Positions 4,074 to 6,594 of a DNA stretch of 6,594 nucleotides are shown in pieces. Origin of the DNA: Burkholderiaceae bacterium (lineage in GTDB: Bacteria; Pseudomonadota; Gammaproteobacteria; Burkholderiales; Burkholderiaceae_C); contig JAFMJA010000155.1 in assembly GCA_017853735.1 (NCBI GenBank), forward strand, positions 1 through 6,594, read 5' to 3'. The notes beneath the pieces were generated by a model. The model was not told the DNA's origin. It saw only the letters and a program-made list of their open reading frames with translations, and did not search any database. Within the stretch, counting starts at the first letter, position 1. Each line of letters begins with the position of its first letter. Made by a program: the position numbers and the translations under genes.

Positions 4074-5219
4074 ATGGCGCAGATTCTGGACATTTGCATT
4101 CGCGGCAGTGGCATGGTGGGCCGCACCCTGGCGTTGCTGCTGGCACGCGAGCGCCTGCGCGTGGGTCTGGTTGAGGAAGCTAGCCACCACGCTGGCGACA
4201 AGCCTGATGTACGAGCCTACGCGCTCAACCACGCCTCGCGCGCCCTGCTCGAATCGGTGCGCTGCTGGCCTGAGCCGCCCGCCACCACGCCGGTGCGCCG
4301 TATGCAAATCTTTGCTGACCGTGGCAGCGAACTGACTTTTGATGCGGGCTTGCTGGGCGTCTCGGCGCTGACCTGGATTGTTGAGACGCCCGCGCTGGAA
4401 AACCAGCTGCGCGAGGCGGTGCGCTTTCAGCCGCAGATCGAGACCTTGTCTGCCCCCGCTCCAGCTCGGCTGACTGTCGTTTGCGAAGGCCGTGCCAGCC
4501 AGACGCGGCAAGAACTGGGGGTGGATTTTACGCTCACGCCCTACCCCCAGCAGGCGCTGGCAGCCCGCATCGCCTGCCAGCATGCGCATGCGGGGATTGC
4601 CCGCCAGTGGTTCGACCAGGGCGACATTCTGGCTTTTCTGCCGACCGGCGGCGAAGCAGGCAGTACGGTGGCCATCGTCTGGTCATTGCCTCCAGCCAAG
4701 GCACAGCGGCTGGCGCACGCCAGTCCTGAGGATTTTTGCCAGGAACTGCAAGCTGCCAGCCAGCTGGCGCTGGGCGAGCTTAGCCTGATCAGTGAGCGCG
4801 CGGTCTGGCCGTTGCAAAAGGCTCACGCCCGCCGCTGGACCGGGCGCAACGACCTGGGCGCCTGGGCACTGGCAGGTGATGCCGCCCACAATGTGCACCC
4901 TCTGGCCGGCCAGGGACTCAACCTGGGCTTGGCGGATGTGGCGGAACTGGCTCGACTGATCAGCGAACGCGAGCCTTGGCGCAGCGTGGATGATGCGCGC
5001 CTGTTGCGCCGCTACGAACGAAGCCGAAAGGCCGGCTTGCTGATGATGGATGCTGGCCTGGATGGCTTGCAATTGTTTTTCTCGCAAGACCCTGACACCT
5101 GGGCAGGCCTGCGTCGCGTTGGGCTCAACTGCATGGATCGCGCTGGTCCGCTCAAACAGTGGCTGGCGCGTCAGGCCATGGGGCTTGACAAGCCCACCTT
5201 TTTCACAAGCAAGGGATGA
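4074..5219 (+). CDS. UbiH/UbiF/Coq6-family FAD-dependent monooxygenase
   Basis: A 381-residue flavoprotein of the aromatic-hydroxylase fold that, in this family, hydroxylates the ring of ubiquinone precursors using O2 and reduced flavin. The dinucleotide-binding motif is G11-S-G13-M-V-G16, followed by an acidic residue at 34-35 for the FAD ribose. The second FAD motif is AGDAAHNVHPLAGQGLNLGLADV (267-289), which is diagnostic of UbiH/COQ6 relatives. The intervening DG motif, normally ADG-x-x-S-x-x-R, reads CEGRASQTR (137-145), with Glu for Asp. Which ring position it acts on (UbiH, UbiF, UbiI or UbiM type) cannot be decided from sequence alone, so no symbol is given. The ATG at 4074 lacks a ribosome binding site but is preceded at a 6-bp distance by TACAAT, suggesting a leaderless transcript. 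It leads an apparent operon: dsbC begins 2 bp after the stop, and the M61 peptidase gene follows dsbC. Confidence 0.92.
   Translation: MAQILDICIRGSGMVGRTLALLLARERLRVGLVEEASHHAGDKPDVRAYALNHASRALLESVRCWPEPPATTPVRRMQIFADRGSELTFDAGLLGVSALTWIVETPALENQLREAVRFQPQIETLSAPAPARLTVVCEGRASQTRQELGVDFTLTPYPQQALAARIACQHAHAGIARQWFDQGDILAFLPTGGEAGSTVAIVWSLPPAKAQRLAHASPEDFCQELQAASQLALGELSLISERAVWPLQKAHARRWTGRNDLGAWALAGDAAHNVHPLAGQGLNLGLADVAELARLISEREPWRSVDDARLLRRYERSRKAGLLMMDAGLDGLQLFFSQDPDTWAGLRRVGLNCMDRAGPLKQWLARQAMGLDKPTFFTSKG
5211..5215 (+). promoter_or_regulatory. Shine-Dalgarno that decides the dsbC start
   Basis: AAGGG ends immediately before an ATG at 5216-5218, which overlaps the ubiH stop. It lies 6 nt before the in-frame ATG at 5222-5224. 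Spacing therefore favours the second ATG. The site is inside the last codons of ubiH, consistent with coupled translation. Confidence 0.6.
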
Positions 5220-5221
5220 TC

Positions 5222-5932
5222 ATGAACCGATTGAAAAACCTGTTGGCCCTGGCACTCAGCGTGTTGTGCCTGAGCGCTTCGGCGCAGGAGGCCACCATCC
5301 GCAAGAACATCGCCGCGCGCGTTCCGCAACTGCAAAAAATTGACGAGGTCAGCAAGACGCCGATGGCGGGCCTGTATGAAGTGCGCGTCAACGGCACCGA
5401 TATCTTTTACACCGATGCGGAAGCCAACTTCATCATCCAGGGCCAGTTGTTCGACACTCGCCAGCGACGCAACCTGACTGAGGAGCGCATCGACAAGCTG
5501 ACCGCCATTGCCTTTGAGAGTCTGCCCCTGAAAGATGCCTTCACCATTGTGCGCGGCAACGGTAATCGCAAGATCGCAATTTTTGCCGACCCCAACTGCG
5601 GTTACTGCAAACGCTTCGAGAGGGACCTGGAGAAGGTGGAAAACATCACGATCTACAACTTTCTCTACCCAATTCTTGGCGCCGACTCGGCTGACAAGGC
5701 ACGCAACATCTGGTGCGCCAAGGACCGCTCCGAGGCTTGGCTGGACTGGATGCTACGAAGCAAGACGCCAGCCTCTGCAAGCTGCGACACCGCAGCCATT
5801 GCGCGCAATGTGGAGCTTGGGCGCAAGCTCAAGATCAGCGGCACACCCACTCTGGTCTTTGCCGATGGCACACGCGTGCCAGGTGCGATCAATACCGATC
5901 AAATCGAGAAGCAGCTCGCCAACATTCGCTGA
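5222..5932 (+). CDS. dsbC: DsbC-family periplasmic thiol:disulfide interchange protein
   Basis: A 236-residue secreted protein. Residues 1-21 form a signal peptide: NRLK, then a hydrophobic stretch LLALALSVLCL, then ASA before Q22, which fits signal peptidase I cleavage. The DsbC N-terminal dimerisation domain spans about 22-85 (VPQLQKIDEVSKTPMAGLYEVRVNG; YTDAEANFIIQGQLFDT). The thioredoxin-fold domain carries the active site C126-G-Y-C129 and the cis-Pro loop GTPT (207-210, cis-Pro P209). CGYC distinguishes DsbC from DsbG (CPYC). C165 and C188 probably form the structural disulfide seen in E. coli DsbC. Role: isomerises wrong disulfides in the periplasm as a V-shaped dimer and is kept reduced by DsbD. 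It follows ubiH by 2 bp and precedes the M61 gene by 14 bp, probably in one operon. An upstream ATG at 5216 would add Met-Ile but is badly placed relative to the ribosome binding site. Confidence 0.95.
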   Translation: MNRLKNLLALALSVLCLSASAQEATIRKNIAARVPQLQKIDEVSKTPMAGLYEVRVNGTDIFYTDAEANFIIQGQLFDTRQRRNLTEERIDKLTAIAFESLPLKDAFTIVRGNGNRKIAIFADPNCGYCKRFERDLEKVENITIYNFLYPILGADSADKARNIWCAKDRSEAWLDWMLRSKTPASASCDTAAIARNVELGRKLKISGTPTLVFADGTRVPGAINTDQIEKQLANIR

Positions 5933-5946
5933 GCCGCTGTCTCATC

Positions 5947-6594
5947 ATGCCGCACAAGCCCCGCCCACCTGATACGCGCGCCCTGCACTACCGCATATCC
6001 CTGGCCGATCTCCATGCCCACCTGTTCGGCGTGTCTCTGACGATCGCCCGACCGGCAGCCCAGCAACGGGTGGCCCTGCCGGTCTGGATCCCGGGCAGTT
6101 ATCTGGTGCGTGAGTTCGCCCGCAACCTGCTGGGGCTGCAGGCGCGCCAGGATGGCCGCTCCTGCCCAGTACGCCAGCTCGACAAATGCAGCTGGCAAAT
6201 CGAGTGCGAACCTGACCGGCCGCTGGAGCTGCGCTACCAGGTCTATGCCTTTGACGCTTCGGTGCGCGCCGCCTGGCTGGATACGCTACGAGGCTTCTTC
6301 AACAGTACCAGCCTGTGCTTGCGTGTCGAGGGCCAGCATGATCAGCCACACAGGCTTGAGCTGAAGCCCGATGGCTTGCCCACCAGCTGGCAGCTCGCCA
6401 CCGGGCTGAGCCCGATCAAGGTGGACCGTCGCGGCTTTGGCGTGTATCAGGCCGCCAACTACGACGAGCTGGTGGACTGCCCGGTGGAACTGGGGCCGTT
6501 CTGGAGTGGCCACTTCACTTCGGCTGGAATACCACACCGCTTTGTTGTCAGTGGCGCGCCACCCAGTTTTGATGGCTCGCGACTGCTGGCTGAC
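5947..6594 (+). CDS. M61-family (glycyl aminopeptidase-like) metallopeptidase, N-terminal part
   Basis: An open frame of 216 codons from the ATG at 5947 to the end of the window without a stop. The translation begins MPHKPRPPDTRALHYRISL and shows the M61 N-terminal domain: LADLHAHLFGVSL (19-31), LPVWIPGSYLVREFARNL (44-61), YQVYAFDASVRAAWLD (97-112) and RGFFNSTSLCL (115-125). Full-length members are about 580-640 residues. They have a zinc-binding HExxH...E catalytic domain and often a C-terminal PDZ domain, all beyond this window, so catalytic competence cannot be judged. Known members release N-terminal glycine or alanine from peptides. No signal peptide is visible with this start, which suggests a cytoplasmic location. 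No clear Shine-Dalgarno is present; the 14-bp gap after dsbC suggests co-transcription and translational coupling with dsbC and ubiH. Confidence 0.9.
   Translation, partial: MPHKPRPPDTRALHYRISLADLHAHLFGVSLTIARPAAQQRVALPVWIPGSYLVREFARNLLGLQARQDGRSCPVRQLDKCSWQIECEPDRPLELRYQVYAFDASVRAAWLDTLRGFFNSTSLCLRVEGQHDQPHRLELKPDGLPTSWQLATGLSPIKVDRRGFGVYQAANYDELVDCPVELGPFWSGHFTSAGIPHRFVVSGAPPSFDGSRLLAD

Noticed and set aside
1..6594. Search for a defence system, mobile element, CRISPR array or new RNA gene
   Set aside because: All stretches longer than about 120 bp are occupied by recognisable chromosomal genes. No direct-repeat arrays, terminal inverted repeats, tRNA-like folds, integrase or transposase motifs were seen.

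Overview
The window looks like ordinary, GC-rich chromosomal DNA from a betaproteobacterium, most probably Burkholderiales and perhaps Comamonadaceae. That assignment is an inference from GC-rich codon use, the protein sequences (UmuD/UmuC, the SRAP branch, YchF) and TACAAT-type -10 elements. No tRNA, rRNA, insertion sequence, CRISPR array or phage gene was seen. Base composition looks even by eye across the window, so nothing points to recent transfer.

Layout. (1) Positions 1-109, minus strand: the first 36 codons of the YchF/OLA1 P-loop ATPase gene, with its own ribosome binding site and a -10-like element. (2) Positions 202-1245, minus strand: an SRAP-family (YedK/HMCES-type) abasic-site-crosslinking protein gene, followed 18 bp later by a small membrane-anchored rhodanese. 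(3) Positions 1292-3056, plus strand: umuD and umuC, encoding the two parts of DNA polymerase V. SRAP and umuD are divergent and separated by 46 bp. A near-consensus LexA operator lies at 1282-1301 and overlaps the umuD start codon. (4) Positions 3075-3953, minus strand: a MOSC-domain molybdenum-cofactor protein with a YcbX/mARC-like N-terminus, convergent with umuC. (5) Positions 4074-6594, plus strand: a probable operon of a UbiH-family FAD monooxygenase, a periplasmic DsbC-type disulfide isomerase, and the N-terminal part of an M61-family aminopeptidase that runs off the end.

How the genes fit together. The centre (577-3056) is a small SOS and DNA-damage locus. UmuD becomes UmuD' by RecA-stimulated self-cleavage and joins UmuC to make the translesion polymerase. 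SRAP shields abasic sites in single-stranded DNA. A single LexA box could control both directions, and the rhodanese may be read through from SRAP. The right side is housekeeping: a flavin hydroxylase of the ubiquinone-synthesis type, periplasmic disulfide repair and peptide turnover.

The most distinctive signal concerns gene starts. Three promoter-proximal genes (SRAP, umuD, ubiH) lack a Shine-Dalgarno sequence and have a -10-like hexamer ending exactly 6 bp before the ATG. This places the predicted transcription start on the A of the start codon, as expected for leaderless mRNAs. The match is strong for umuD and ubiH and weaker for SRAP. I see no clearly new biological system. The best second-look items are the shared operator at the SRAP/umuDC pair, the leaderless-start pattern, and variant motifs in UmuC (clamp-binding peptide), the UbiH-like enzyme (DG motif) and SRAP (active-site loop).
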